From contig NC_087097.1 in assembly GCF_963855985.1 (NCBI RefSeq), positions 3,939,001-4,003,000 of the forward strand: a DNA stretch of 64,000 bases, read 5' to 3'. The notes beneath the pieces are model-generated. The model ran no database searches. It worked only from the letters and a program-made list of their open reading frames with translations, and was not told the DNA's origin. This DNA comes from Ostrinia nubilalis. Lineage: Eukaryota > Arthropoda > Insecta > Lepidoptera > Crambidae. Positions 47,095 to 58,439 of the stretch are shown here, one piece after another; positions within the stretch are counted from its first letter, which is position 1, and the number at the start of each line of letters is the position of its first letter. A program made the position numbers and the translations under genes.

Positions 47095-48481
47095 TAGTCC
47101 AGTCAATAAAGCATTATAGATGGAAATCCGTGGAACACAATTTTTGACTTGGGGACTTTATTTAGACTAGTTAGGAGGTGAACATAGCAAAAGTCCCCGC
47201 CCTTAGCCCTTGAGCCGCCGGAGAGAGGGGAGTTTAAAGGTACCACTTTTCGGTTTTTCGCTTAATCCTCGGAAACTATGCGTCCTAGTGACATGACTAC
47301 TATGAACCAAAAAAAGTTTATTCAATTTTCTACAGGTGAGATAGTCAAGTTTTTCTATATCTTGTATAGTTTTCGCGGCATCTGCTCTAGAAGGTCTGTA
47401 ATATTGGAAATTTTATTTTTGTCTTACATGCTCCCATCATTAGAAAAGCGACTAAATCAACATTGAGCTAATATTCTAGAAATGCGGGAGCATGTTAAGC
47501 CTAGTTCCAGGGAGGGGACTGCACCGTGCGTATATTTAGACGAACCACTTGGAGCCACGTTTGACTCCTCATCACTCAAAAAGTACTGTGCATTAACACT
47601 TCAAATTTGGCTTATCTGTTGAGACTTGCAAGATAAATATCAACTTCAAATTTCATAAACATACCTCAAACGGTTTTTTAGGTATTGACGTCCAAAAATC
47701 TACATGGCTGACCTTTATGACCAAATTCTAACCACTTCCAGATGACCTTGAAGGTTCAAATTTGGCATCCAGATAGGTAGTTGTGTAAATACAAAGGAAC
47801 AAATAAAAAATCAGTAAATTTTAATATTTCACAGGTGATAGATAGATTTTAGTGCCCTAAATGTCGATTTTTGAACGTCAATACCTAAATAATCGTTTGA
47901 GGTATATTTATTAAATTTGAAGCCGATGTTTATCTTGCAAGTCTCAACACATGAGCCAAATTTGAAGTGTTAATGCTCAGTACTTTTTGAGTGATGAGGA
48001 GTCAAAAGTGGCTCCGATTGGGTCGTCTTAATATACGCACGGTGCAGTCCCCTCCCTGGAACTAGGCTTAACATGCTCCCGCATGTCTAAAATGTTGGCT
48101 TAATGTTGATTTAGTCGATTTTCTCCTGATGGGAACATGTCAGACAAAAATAAAATTTCGAATATTACAGACCTTCTAGAGCAGATGCCGTGAAAACTAT
48201 AAAAGATATAGAAAAATTTGACTGTCTCACCTGTAGCAAATTGAATAAGCTTTTTTTGGTTCATAGTAGTCATATCACTAGGACGCATAGTTTCCGAGGA
48301 TTAAGCGAAAAACCTAAAAGTGGTACCAATAAACCCCCCTCTCCCCGCCGGCTTAAGGGCTAAGGGCGGGGACTTTTGCTATGTTCACCTCCTAACTAGT
48401 CTAAATAAAGTCCCGAGGTCAGAAATTGTGTTCCATGGATTTCTCTCTACACCGTCGTTAAAGCATTCATTGACTGGACTA
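47095..48481. mobile_element. Foldback element C, 1.39 kb with arms of about 600 bp
   Basis: Arms 47095-47705 and 47859-48481 are inverted copies with scattered differences. Examples are CGCTTAATCCTCGGAAACTA near 47260 and its complement near 48290, and GGTATTGACGTCCAAAAATC near 47682 against its complement near 47870. A unique loop of about 150 bp separates them. Each arm holds the same 62-codon open frame (47278-47466 plus strand, 48100-48288 minus strand) beginning MRPSDMTTMNQKK. No terminal duplication was found. Confidence 0.85.
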
Positions 48482-49079
48482 TATGGATATTAAGTGTTAC
48501 ATAATATACGACGTGCCATAACAGTGACTACAATAATTAAAGTCGGTAACAGCAGTTTTCTATTGTCTCGATAATTGATGTGATTAGATACCTGTTGTAT
48601 CTAATCTGTTATTTTCACATCACTTGTCTTGTTGGACAAAGGTTTATTAATATGTCGTGCAATTATAGCATAATATAAATACATGAGTTATTTTTGTGTA
48701 GATCAAATCCTTCATTTGCCTCGTCCTCGAGGTCCTCCTGCAAAATAAATGCAGGTCATTATGATGTTTTTTTTTATAAATTAGTAAACAACTGTCAAAA
48801 GTTTGGGCAAAATGAAATTTAAAATATAAGGAACGGTAAATGATAATGAACTGTTTCCTTTTTTTCTAAGAAATAAAGAAAGGAAAAAGTTCCGTACATT
48901 TGGCTCAATAAACCAAGGTTTAGCACTGGTCACTCATAGTCGGCCGTAAACCCCGAAAGTAACAGTATCTGAAATTACGACAAAGGTTTAATTACATTAT
49001 TTTTTATTTGTAATATCAGTCAACCTAATAGATTAGAAAAAATAATTTAATTTGAATGTGGAACGTTAATAAATACATA

Positions 49080-50184
49080 CAGTGTGAGTCACGTTAAAGT
49101 GTACATATGAAAATAGGTGAAACTAGACCTATTTTTATCGACAAAAAATAGGTCAAAATTTTTTTGAGATTTTTTTAAAATTTATTATAGAATTTTTTTC
49201 TTCCAATTACTTATTTTAAAGAAATCGTAATAACTTTTAAACTAAGTGGTATATCCTGATAAAATAAAAACAGTAATAATGCTAAATAACAGACGATACT
49301 AAATAAATACATAAAATACTCAGAAAATGCCAACAAATAATAAAAAATGATACTTTTTGAAAAAAATCTGCTTAAAAATTCGTGTTTTTTTGCTTATTTG
49401 ATAAATTTCTCCAAAAAATGCCCGTATAACAGGTGTTTTTTATTGTTTTGTATTATTTTCTACCGTATTGCCTTTGTAAAACCAAAAATCGCATGTCTCT
49501 ATCCCTATCACAACATTTGCTATGATAGTTTGAACAAAGGCCACAAAAACCACATTATTCTCCGCTACAGGTAGGGACAATTTTAATTTTAACTAAAATG
49601 CTTATTTTACTTCGAAATCTTTTGTTTTTATTTGAAATCTGACTTGTCTTTATCAAATTTACAAATGTAGAGCCACTTTCAGTTTCGTTGTTAACGAAGC
49701 GTTGAATGGCGCGCCCGGAGAGGCTTAGTTCGAACGATCATAGCAAATGTTGTGATAGGGATAGAGACATGCGATTTTTGGTTTTACAAAGGTAATACGA
49801 TAGAAAATAATAAAAAGTCATAAAAACCACCTGTTATAGGGGCATTTTTTGGAGAAATTTATCAAATAACCAAAAAAACACGAATTTTTAAGCAGATTTT
49901 TTTCAATAAGTATCATTTTTTATTATTTGCTGGCATTTTCTGAGTATTTTATGTATTTATTTAGTATCGTCTGTTATTTAGCATTATTACTGTTTTTATT
50001 TTATCAGGATATACAGCTTAGTTTAAAAGTTATTACGTTTTCTTTACAATAAGTAATTGGAAGAAAAAAAATTCTATAAAAAATTAAAAAAAAATCTCAA
50101 AAATTTTTTCACCTCTTTTTTGTCGATAAAAATAGGTCTAGTTTCATCTATTTTCATATGTACACTTTAACGTGACTCACACTG
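49080..50184. mobile_element. Foldback TIR element A, 1105 bp
   Basis: Has the same ends as element B, flanked by TA on both sides, with arms that are inverted copies of each other for most of the length (for example AATTCGTGTTTTTTTG near 49380 and its complement near 49880). The middle around 49575-49740 is unique and includes GGCGCGCC. It has no transposase. The TA target suggests mobilisation by a Tc1/mariner-type enzyme. Confidence 0.9.
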
Positions 50185-50221
50185 TATAGGTATCTAGAAC
50201 GTATTCTTTTTTATTACAAAA

Positions 50222-50403
50222 CTAGCTGACCCGGCGAACTTTGTTCCGCCTTAATGGCAATAAATAAGCAGACTTTTTTTTTTAATTTCGAACGGGATAA
50301 AAAGTATCCTATGTCCTTCTCCTGGCTCTAAACTACCTCCCTGACAATTTTCAGCTAAATCGGTTCAGCCGTTCTTGAGTTATAAGTGGAGTAACTAACA
50401 CGA
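50222..50403 (+). mobile_element. LINE tail fragment between foldback elements A and B
   Basis: ACTAGCTGACCCGGCGAACT, then GGATAAAAAGTATCCTATGT and TCGGTTCAGCCGTTCTTGAG. This is a common moth LINE-tail type, related to but different from the GCCCGCGGC type. Confidence 0.65.
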
Positions 50404-50782
50404 CTTTCTTTTATACAGTGTGAGTCACGTTAAAGTGTACATATGAAAATAGATGAAACTAGACCTATTTTTATCGACAAAAAAGAGGTCTAAAAATTTT
50501 TGAGATTTTTTTTTATTTTTTTATAGAATTTTTTTTCTTCCAATTACTTATAATAATAATAAAAATTCTTTATTGACATAAAGTGTTACACTAAAACATA
50601 CAACACAGTCATTAATGTAGATTACGACAATCCAGATAGGTACACAAACAGTATGTTGAGTGAATGAATCCTGGCACCCAAGCTAAGATTTAACTTGTGT
50701 TATGGGTACCAAGGCTCTCTCTAAAATGAAGGTGAAGCAATAATATTACAAGCTAAAGACAAATGTTTTAACATTAGTAGAC

Positions 50783-50907
50783 TTAGGCTGGGTTGCACCA
50801 CCCTACCCTAACCTTGACAAACGTCAAAAATGTGTCAAACTTCATACAAAAATCACCGGTTATATAACTTCACAAATACGGTCAAATTTAGGTGATGCAA
50901 CTCAGCC
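50783..50907. mobile_element. MITE of the GGCTGAGTTGCACCA family (in LINE 3' end)
   Basis: The ends GGCTGGGTTGCACCA and TGATGCAACTCAGCC are inverted, and the interior contains GACAAACGTCAAA. Further copies in this window are at 14841, 31612, 41714 and 60018. It inserts at or next to the ORF2 stop codon of the LINE. Confidence 0.8.
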
Positions 50908-53856
50908 TCAGCCATAATTGAGAAGAAGTTCGGTCTCATCATAGTTCTTCGTCAGAAGCCACGCGACCACCTTGCGTTTGCATTCAAATTTACATAAATG
51001 GTATATGTTACAGTACTTGTTGGCAATATTATAAAGACGACCACTAAGGTATTGATAGTGCCGACTTGCTAGCGAGCTCTTAGAGCCAGACACTTCACAA
51101 ACTTTATATGACAGACGCTTTCCTGTTGTACTGGGACTAAAATCCAGAGTCGAATGCCTTCTAAGAATAATCTGGAGTATATAAAGTTGACGAATAGAAA
51201 GCACTTGACATTCATCGTAAAGTAAAGATGTAGGGAATCTAAAAGGTCGAAAAGTCATAACCTTTAGTACCGCTCTTTGGGCTCTTTCTAGATGGAGCAA
51301 GCTAGTCTTAGTGGCGCCACCCCATACAGACACACAATACGTGATGATGGATTGGCAGAGTGCATAATATGTAGTTTTTATTAGTTTGAAATCTGCTGCA
51401 TATCGGAGTTTTTTAAAAATATATATTAATTTACGACAGCGGGATGTTAATTGTTCTAAATGAGATTTCCACGTAAGGAGACTGTCAACATGGATGCCAA
51501 GGTATTTTATTTTGCAGGATCTGGCTATTACTGGACAGTTGCATTGTTTATTAATTTGAGTCAGAGAACAACCGAGACCACTGGTACATGAGTGTGCTTT
51601 AAGCTGAAAACGATTAGAAGGCTGCGAAGCTAATGTTTTAGAAAAGGTTAGGTAAGTAGTTTTCTTAGTGTTTAATGTCAGGAGATTATTTGAAAGCCAA
51701 TTTATAACAACCCCGAGTGCTTGTTCAGCTGTTGAATAAACCTCAGTCCAACTATCCCCATGGATGAGCAGAGCGGTATCATCAGCATATGTAAAGATAG
51801 CGCAGTTGGCAAGTTGAAGTTTACAAAGAGTATCAATATAAATTAAAAATAGTGTAGGTCCTAAGATGGATCCTTGAGGAACGCCATAGTTAATAAGAGC
51901 ACTGTCACTCAAAAAGGTATCTATTTTAACAATTTGTTTTCTATTGGTAAGGTAATCTTTAAAAATATCCAAAGTTATCCCACGGATGCCAACTTTCTCC
52001 ATCCTATTTAGCAAGAGTGGAACAGACACAGTGTCAAACGCTTTTGTTAGATCAATAAAAATGCCGAGACATTTCTTATTATTTTCCATGCGATTGATGA
52101 CGTTATCGATAAGGGATGCAACAGCCTGCTCAGTGTTCCTGCCGGATCTGAAACCAAACTGATTATCAGCAAGTATGTGTTTCTGTTCTAAATACTTGAG
52201 CAATCGACTATTGAGGACCTTTTCTAACACCTTAGATAGAGCCGGCAAAATGGAAATTGGCCTATAATTGTTGACACTGGCTCTGTCTCCACCCTTGAAC
52301 ACAGGCCGTACAATAGCTCTTTTTAAAACATCGGGAAATTTTCCATTAGTTATAGAAAGGTTGCAAATATAAGTTATGATAGGTACCAAAGTGGCCGAAC
52401 AAGATTGTAAGAGCTTAGCTGAAATCCCGTCCCAGCCAGTAGCCGAGTCCTTGCGAAGATTCTTTATAATTCTTTCTATTTCGGCTTCATCTGTTGGAAA
52501 GAGGACAAATGAATCTGAGGGGGGTGGATCAGAACACTGAGATGAGTTTGAGCCCGCTGCAATACTCTCAGCCAATTTCCTTCCAATGCTGGAGAAATGA
52601 TTATTGACTACATTGACAGACTCAGAGGGGTTGGATGCTAGCTTCAGTAGTTCCAGTGGAGGGCCATCTCTGGGTGCAATGTTAATTATGTCTTTGATGA
52701 CCTTCCAAGTGGCTTTGGGATTATTCTTTGCACTTTCAAGCCTTGAAGTTTCATATTCTCGTTTTAGTTTTTTCAGAAGTTTATTACAAAAATTGCGGTA
52801 TCTAATATATGTTATTTTGAGAATGAGATTTTCCGGGTTTGCCTTTACTTTACGACACATATTGTCACGATTCCTAATACATTTAAGCAGACCTTTCGTT
52901 ATCCAAGGTTTGAAGATTCTCTGTTTTGACTTAGTGTAGACTTTTGTTGTGTTTTGTTCTATTATGTCACCCAAAAGTTCAACAAACTTCTCAGCAGCAC
53001 CATTAGCATCGTTAATATTGAATATGTGAGAAAAATCACAGCAGGCCACGGAATTGATTGCATCAGGTAAATTAAGCTGAGATCTCATGACTTTACCTTT
53101 GGTTGTCTTTATATGTGTACCCAAATTCAAAAGCACAGGAAAGTGGTCTGTAATATTAGTATCTATCGTTAGCGTAGTACTTTTATGAGCTGATTTTAAT
53201 AAAACATGGTCAAGGCAGCTACTACCCCGGGTAGGTATGAGGCTCGTAGGAATTAACCCGAATGAAGCAGTAAGATTCAAATAATCATTTGATTGCAGAT
53301 TAGACTCAACTCTTGCAATATCAATATTGATATCGCCTAGTATTGCGATGTTCTGGCTAGCAGAGTAAGTGGTTAAGATATCACCCAGGCTACTAATGAA
53401 GTTGTGTTGATCACGATAAGAGGGAGAGCGATAAAGGCCAATTAGGGTGAGTTTGTATTTTTTTAGATTACATACTAAACAACTACCATCCAAAAATGCC
53501 GGTTCCTCTACATGGTGTTCAAGTGTCGTTTTAACAAAAATAACTACACCATCATTTTGATTGTAGTTCTTGACAGTACCATAAGATTTATAGCCCTCCA
53601 GTTGAGGTAGAGTAGGCGTTTTACTGAGCCAACATTCAGAGAGGATAATAATTTCCGGATATAGTACAGAGTTGTATAGGAAGACCTTAAGCTCATCAAA
53701 ATTACGATTGATACTACGTATATTTAAATGTAAAAAGTTAAGCGATGATGTACAGGCTTGGAGTGCTGTTGAGATCTGTTCCGGGTGACATATAAGGGAA
53801 TGTTTCAGACCCAGTGAGTCGAGTTCTTTAGAAATATCATTTAATTCTTTCTCCAT
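50908..53856 (-). CDS. LINE ORF2: endonuclease-reverse transcriptase, 982 aa
   Basis: The N-terminal apurinic-type endonuclease domain is visible from FLHLNIRSINRNFDEL, ILGDINIDIA and the TDHFPVLLN motif near residue 239. The reverse transcriptase follows, with GFRSGRNTEQAV, DLTKAFDTV, GVPQGSILGP and the catalytic YADD at residues 690-693. The C-terminal part has YLGIHVDSLLTWKSHL and IITYCVSVWG, typical of the CR1/Jockey group. The frame is fully open, so it could be a young insertion. It stops exactly where a small MITE (50783-50907) begins, so the original C-terminus may have been longer. It performs target-primed reverse transcription of its own RNA. Confidence 0.9.
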   Translation of the reverse strand: MEKELNDISKELDSLGLKHSLICHPEQISTALQACTSSLNFLHLNIRSINRNFDELKVFLYNSVLYPEIIILSECWLSKTPTLPQLEGYKSYGTVKNYNQNDGVVIFVKTTLEHHVEEPAFLDGSCLVCNLKKYKLTLIGLYRSPSYRDQHNFISSLGDILTTYSASQNIAILGDINIDIARVESNLQSNDYLNLTASFGLIPTSLIPTRGSSCLDHVLLKSAHKSTTLTIDTNITDHFPVLLNLGTHIKTTKGKVMRSQLNLPDAINSVACCDFSHIFNINDANGAAEKFVELLGDIIEQNTTKVYTKSKQRIFKPWITKGLLKCIRNRDNMCRKVKANPENLILKITYIRYRNFCNKLLKKLKREYETSRLESAKNNPKATWKVIKDIINIAPRDGPPLELLKLASNPSESVNVVNNHFSSIGRKLAESIAAGSNSSQCSDPPPSDSFVLFPTDEAEIERIIKNLRKDSATGWDGISAKLLQSCSATLVPIITYICNLSITNGKFPDVLKRAIVRPVFKGGDRASVNNYRPISILPALSKVLEKVLNSRLLKYLEQKHILADNQFGFRSGRNTEQAVASLIDNVINRMENNKKCLGIFIDLTKAFDTVSVPLLLNRMEKVGIRGITLDIFKDYLTNRKQIVKIDTFLSDSALINYGVPQGSILGPTLFLIYIDTLCKLQLANCAIFTYADDTALLIHGDSWTEVYSTAEQALGVVINWLSNNLLTLNTKKTTYLTFSKTLASQPSNRFQLKAHSCTSGLGCSLTQINKQCNCPVIARSCKIKYLGIHVDSLLTWKSHLEQLTSRCRKLIYIFKKLRYAADFKLIKTTYYALCQSIITYCVSVWGGATKTSLLHLERAQRAVLKVMTFRPFRFPTSLLYDECQVLSIRQLYILQIILRRHSTLDFSPSTTGKRLSYKVCEVSGSKSSLASRHYQYLSGRLYNIANKYCNIYHLCKFECKRKVVAWLLTKNYDETELLLNYG

Positions 53857-54218
53857 TACAATTTTGAAATAGCATTATAAAATGTGCACGGGGTTTGAAA
53901 AGGAATGAAAGGCAACAACTCATACAACCAAAACCCAGAAAATTCATGCCCACAGTTCCCCGCTTATAGATTCCAGAGACAAAGAAACAAAAGGAATAAG
54001 TAATAAAAAGCTTGTAAAAATAGTGATGAATGACAGCAGATTTCAATGCCAACAGGTAGCAAACTCTAACAAAAAGTAGTTTTTGATATATCAAAGTAAT
54101 ACATAATAGTGGCACAAAATTGGTAGTTACCGAAAGATATTTGGTCAACACGTCAATTCTAGCAATATCAGATATGTTGTTGACTGAGGGTGAAGACACA
54201 TTATTTACCTTATTTAAA

Positions 54219-55021
54219 CTATTTAGGCTCTCGCAATTGCTTAAGAAACGCCATGGAACCAACAACGATCGATTTAACACCGTCCTCCTCACGCAGAAAA
54301 ATCCTACCATTCTGAGTCCAACAGTACTTGAAGTTATACGTTTTAGCGAACTGTCGTGCCTCAAAAAATAACTGCCTCATGCTGCCAGGTAGGTGTTCTG
54401 CAATGAAGATGGGGGTCCTCCTTCCATCCAGGCCAATCTGCTCCGTGTTCAGTTTATCAGCTGGGCTGCGTCCTTTATTAAACTTTCGGGTGGCTTCCAA
54501 AACTTTATTTTTTAGAAAGACAGTTCTAAATTCCACCACAATGGTTCTGTTCTGATCGTTCTTGCCAGGCAGACGGTAGACGTCCCGAAGTTCATCTTGG
54601 CTCACAGACAATTGGATTGCCTCAAAAGTTCTGTTGACGGTGTTGATCAGCTCCTCAGTGGTTTCGCTATTCTTTGAGGGCATGTTTCTTATTTCCAGGG
54701 TGGATGATCGTGAAAAGCGCTGCAGATCTTCTATCTTTTTTTCTAACTCAATAACATGATTTTGAATTTCCGTCCGTTCCTTCTCCATTTTTTGTATAGT
54801 TATCTTCATATTTTCAAAGCTCTGATTTAGGAATTCGAGAGATTTTTCAATATCATGATTTGTTTTTTTTATATCCTTGTTCTGTTGTTTAACAACTGCG
54901 ATATCTGACGTTAATTTGGCAAAGGAGGCGTCCTGATCTTTTTTCCACGAAGCAAGAAGATCCATAATCCTTTCCTCTAAAGACTGCTGGTTTGACTCCG
55001 AGGGAGCGGTCGGCTTTCGTA
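54219..55021 (-). pseudogene. LINE ORF1, 5'-truncated: coiled coil plus FP-like C-terminal domain
   Basis: The open frame continues upstream to 55145, but that extension belongs to the interrupted foldback element, so the element's own ORF1 begins mid-protein at about 55021. It has a long heptad-rich coiled coil (residues around ITIQKMEKERTEIQNHVIE), a middle part with RDVYRLPGKN, and a C-terminal part (RRTPIFIAEHLPG, FKYCWTQNGRIFLR) resembling the C-terminal domain of baculovirus FP25K-type proteins, a domain known in ORF1 of insect LINEs. The missing N-terminus would be expected to hold a zinc finger. It likely binds element RNA. A 362-nt spacer separates it from ORF2. Confidence 0.75.
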
Positions 55022-56159
55022 TTTGTAAAGTAAACGTAATAACTTTTAAACTAAGAGGTTTATCCTGATAAAATAAAAACAGTAATAATGCTAAATAACA
55101 GGCGATACTGAAAAAATACATAAAATACCCAGAAAATGCCAACAAATAATAAAAAATGAGACTTTTTGAAAAAAATCTGCTTAAAAATTCGTATTTTTTT
55201 GGTTATTTGATAAATTTCTCAAAAAAATGCCCCTATAACAGGTGGTTTTTATTACTTTGTATTATTCTCTATCGTATTATCTTTGTAAAACCAAAAATCG
55301 CATGTCTCTATCCCTATCACAACATTTGCTATGATCGTTTGAACAAAGGCCTGCCACAACATTATTCTCCGCTACAGGTAGAGACAATTTTAATTTTAAC
55401 TAAAATTCTTATTTTACTTCGTATCTTTTGTTTTTATTTGAAATCTAACTTGTCTTTATCAAAATAACAAATCTAGAGCCATTTTCAGTTTCGTTGTTAA
55501 CGAAGCGTTGAATGGCGCGCCCGGAGAGGCTTAGTTCAAACAATCATTGCAAACGTTGTGATAGGGATAGAGACATGCAATTTTTGGTTTTACGAAGGTA
55601 ATACGATAGAGAATAATACAAAGTAATAAAAACCACCGGTTATAGGGGCATTTTTTGGAGAAATTTATCAAATAACCAAAAAAACACGAATTTTTAAGCA
55701 GGTTTTTTTTTAAAAAGTATCATTTTTTATTATTTGTTGGCCTTTTTTGTGTATTTTATGTATTTTTTTAGTATCGCCTGTTATTTAGCATTATTACTGT
55801 TTTTATTTTATCAGGATATACAGCTTAGTTTAAAAGTTATTACGTTTTCTTTACAATAAGTAATTGGAAGAAAAAAAATTCTATAAAAAATTTAAAAAAA
55901 ATCTCAAAAATTTTTTCACCTCTTTTTTGTGGATAAAAATAGATCTAGTTTCATCTATTTTCATATGTACACTTTAACGTGACTCACACTGTATATAGAA
56001 GAAAAAAGTTCCGTAATATTTATTGGCTCAACCTCAACGATAAACCAATGTTTAGCACTGGCCACTTGTCGGCCGTAAACCCGAAAAAGTAACACATGCG
56101 AGAGGTCACGTCTGCACGGGCCAATGTGCCGGTACTCACGTAGAGTGAAAGAAATCCCT

Positions 56160-56340
56160 TCTTTGTGACATTGGTTTTTATTTATTTAAAAACTTTATTG
56201 CACACATAAAAAAGAAGCGGTACGAAAGGCGAATTTAATGTCATATGGCATTATCTACCAGCTAAATGGCTCGCTTCTTCGTCACTTACCACCAGGTGAG
56301 ACACGGGCCAAGAGCTTCCTCGTTGTGGATAAAAAAAAAA
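56160..56340. mobile_element. Repeat tail(s), second copy of CCAAGAGCTTCCTCGTTGTGG type
   Basis: TTTATTTAAAAACTTTATTG then GCACACATAAAAAAGAAGCG resembles a LINE 3' end. GTCACTTACCACCAGGTGAG and GCCAAGAGCTTCCTCGTTGT follow. Confidence 0.5.
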
Positions 56341-57122
56341 TAGAGAATATAGTTTCAATCTACTTAGTAAATAAAAAACTTGTCAAGTGCGGATACGAAG
56401 CGTGCAGAGGTTTCCGTACGTCTCACGATTTCGTATTACATAGAGTACTTTATGTTGATATTATTCATTTTATGAGTTCCTTTTTAATTTCCCCATAAAA
56501 TCGGAGATTTTTTGCAATATTTTCAATAGTTTCCGTCTTTTTTTTAATACGAAAGATAATTTGTACGAAACATCAAAAATTGTCTGGAATCCGTATGATT
56601 ACGTTGTGCTACGAGTATTCGTGGGCGATGATAATTTTAAAAACAAAAAAAAACTAGCCTAGTCCTGGCAGTAAAAAAAAATCAATTGAAGGTTTTTAAA
56701 CATTAATTTAAACTTGGAAGATCGAGTCTTATTATTAAGTTAAAACTTGGAATATTGAAATTAAAACTGAGTGCAAGAACATGTAAGAAGTCACGTCTGC
56801 ATAAATCACCGAGTTATGAGAGTAAGGTCAATAACTTCTTGTTTTTGTTTATGATTACTTTTTTCACTGAATAAACTAATTGAAAATTATGGTCTCGGTT
56901 CAGCTGTTGTGATGAAATTTCAAAGTTCAAAGCTCTACTCACTACATCTGGTTATTTACTTTTATTTAAATTAATATTGGTAGGTAACTTTAGGCAAATA
57001 ATAATAAACATATTATTTACGAGCGAGACAGAGTCCTCAAGTAACAGTAGCGATCACTCATTTCGGTCACTTGTCACGGCACGAATCGCTGCTTTAACTC
57101 TGTAGCTCACACTTATTTCATT

Positions 57123-57493
57123 CGTTTGTTAGTCGTATACCTCGAAATCAAAAAATCCTTGTAGCTTTTCACCTATTCGCATTTCGCCGCGATATCAAAA
57201 TTTCTGAATAGATTTTTATTCTTGTAGTATAATTTTTGATCGCTAATTACAATTGTCTAAAAAATTCATAGTAGATTTACTTTCCTGCCTGTGTCGGCTT
57301 AATAAATAGGTTATTGATAATACATGCTACATCAAAATTTGCTACTGTTGTAAAAATCTGTTAAAAATATATGCTAGTAACAAAATATACTACCGATATT
57401 ACACGCTACAACAAAAAACGCTATCACGGTGAAATGCGAATAGGTGAAAAGCTACAAGGATTTTTTGATTTCGAGGTATACGACTAACAAACG
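57123..57493. mobile_element. MITE, 371 bp with 60-bp inverted ends
   Basis: CGTTTGTTAGTCGTATACCT at 57123 continues for about 60 bp to TTCGCATTTCGCCG. The complement occupies 57430-57493 almost without change. Confidence 0.88.
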
Positions 57494-57574
57494 ATTTCAT
57501 TCGGTTTTGAGGCCTTTTACGTTGGATAGTGGATTGCAAAAATCCAAGTTAGCCCCATTTCATGATCGTACATT

Positions 57575-57790
57575 ATTTCAGCCACAGGACGTCCACTGCT
57601 GAACATAGCCAATGATTTCCAGATTGACCGATTGAAAGAGGCCTTCCTGCTATCTTTATGGGGTCGTCTGTCCACCTTGTGGGTCGATTTCCCACGTTGC
57701 GTTTTCCATTTCATGAACCATCCACTTTTACCGCTTCCAAAAACTCTGGGATCCTTCAGGGTCGCAGTCAACCCTTGGGGTTGATTTTTT
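57575..57790 (-). mobile_element. LINE 3' fragment (QQWTSYG type)
   Basis: The plus strand shows CAGCCACAGGACGTCCACTG, GATTTCCAGATTGACCGAT and the worn remainder to 57790. The minus frame reads TQRGKSTHKVDRRPHKDSRK. Confidence 0.75.
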
Positions 57791-58439
57791 GAGGATTTGG
57801 CTATCATCGTTCCAGCTTACATTTTGCGCCACACAATAAGGAGTTCTCATTAACAAAAGACTTGAATAAGTAACAAGTTGAAGGCCAAAGCGAGTGGATG
57901 AGACATGTTCCTTCGGGATTAAAGGGCTGTAACAGATTGTGCTCCTTTAAGTAAACCGCGAGCGATGTTTGCAAGACTTCTTAAGCTTTACAATTTTTGC
58001 CCGAGAGATTTTGTGGGTTTTTGTAATATTTAAAATAATGATCGTGCTTTGTTATATGGGTGTTTTTTTTTTCGTTACATAAACCTTGTTAAGTTGATGA
58101 ATCATTTTAATGAGGTCATTAGGAGCATGACTCTCTCAAGTTTGCTAGAGACAAATACAGGCCCTTCAATCACAGTAAATTTCAATACAGTTAGATATTA
58201 GAGTTTAAACAAATTACCATAGAGATATTCTAATAAAGATAAGTTACCTAATTCTCAAAACAAAAAAAAAACGAATCAAAAGGTTAGGTTAGTTAAGTTA
58301 GCACGAGTAGGTAAGCGCGTATCTATAACAAACGACGATTAACTAATCTAGGTTATACACGAACAAAAAATATCTCTAGGGTAAATGGCTCTACCATGCT
58401 CTTACGTCAGTCAAAAGCTCATCAAACTAATTTTTTGTA

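Larger units (their letters stand above)
50551..55021 (-). mobile_element. CR1/Jockey-like LINE, 5'-truncated, about 4.5 kb
   Basis: Runs on the minus strand from within ORF1 (55021), through ORF2 and a short 3' UTR, to a TTATTA-type tail at 50551. It interrupts a 1105-bp foldback element: removing it leaves the same length as the uninterrupted copy at 49080-50184. No target duplication longer than 2-3 bp can be seen. Confidence 0.85.
50416..55991. mobile_element. Foldback TIR element B (1105 bp), split by the LINE
   Basis: The termini are CAGTGTGAGTCACGTTAAAG and its reverse complement, flanked by TA. The parts 50416-50550 and 55022-55991 together equal the size of element A. The inner sequence of both arms is the same as in A. 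Confidence 0.9.

Noticed and set aside
52604..52939. Plus-strand open frame of 111 codons
   Set aside because: Antisense shadow of LINE ORF2.
53837..54364. Open frame of 175 codons between LINE ORF1 and ORF2
   Set aside because: It overlaps ORF1 in another frame and covers the ORF1-ORF2 spacer. No motif; explained by chance in AT-rich DNA.
55022..55145. Upstream 40 codons of the ORF1 frame as a signal or membrane segment
   Set aside because: Hydrophobic, but derived from the interrupted foldback element and not from the LINE, so not a native N-terminus.
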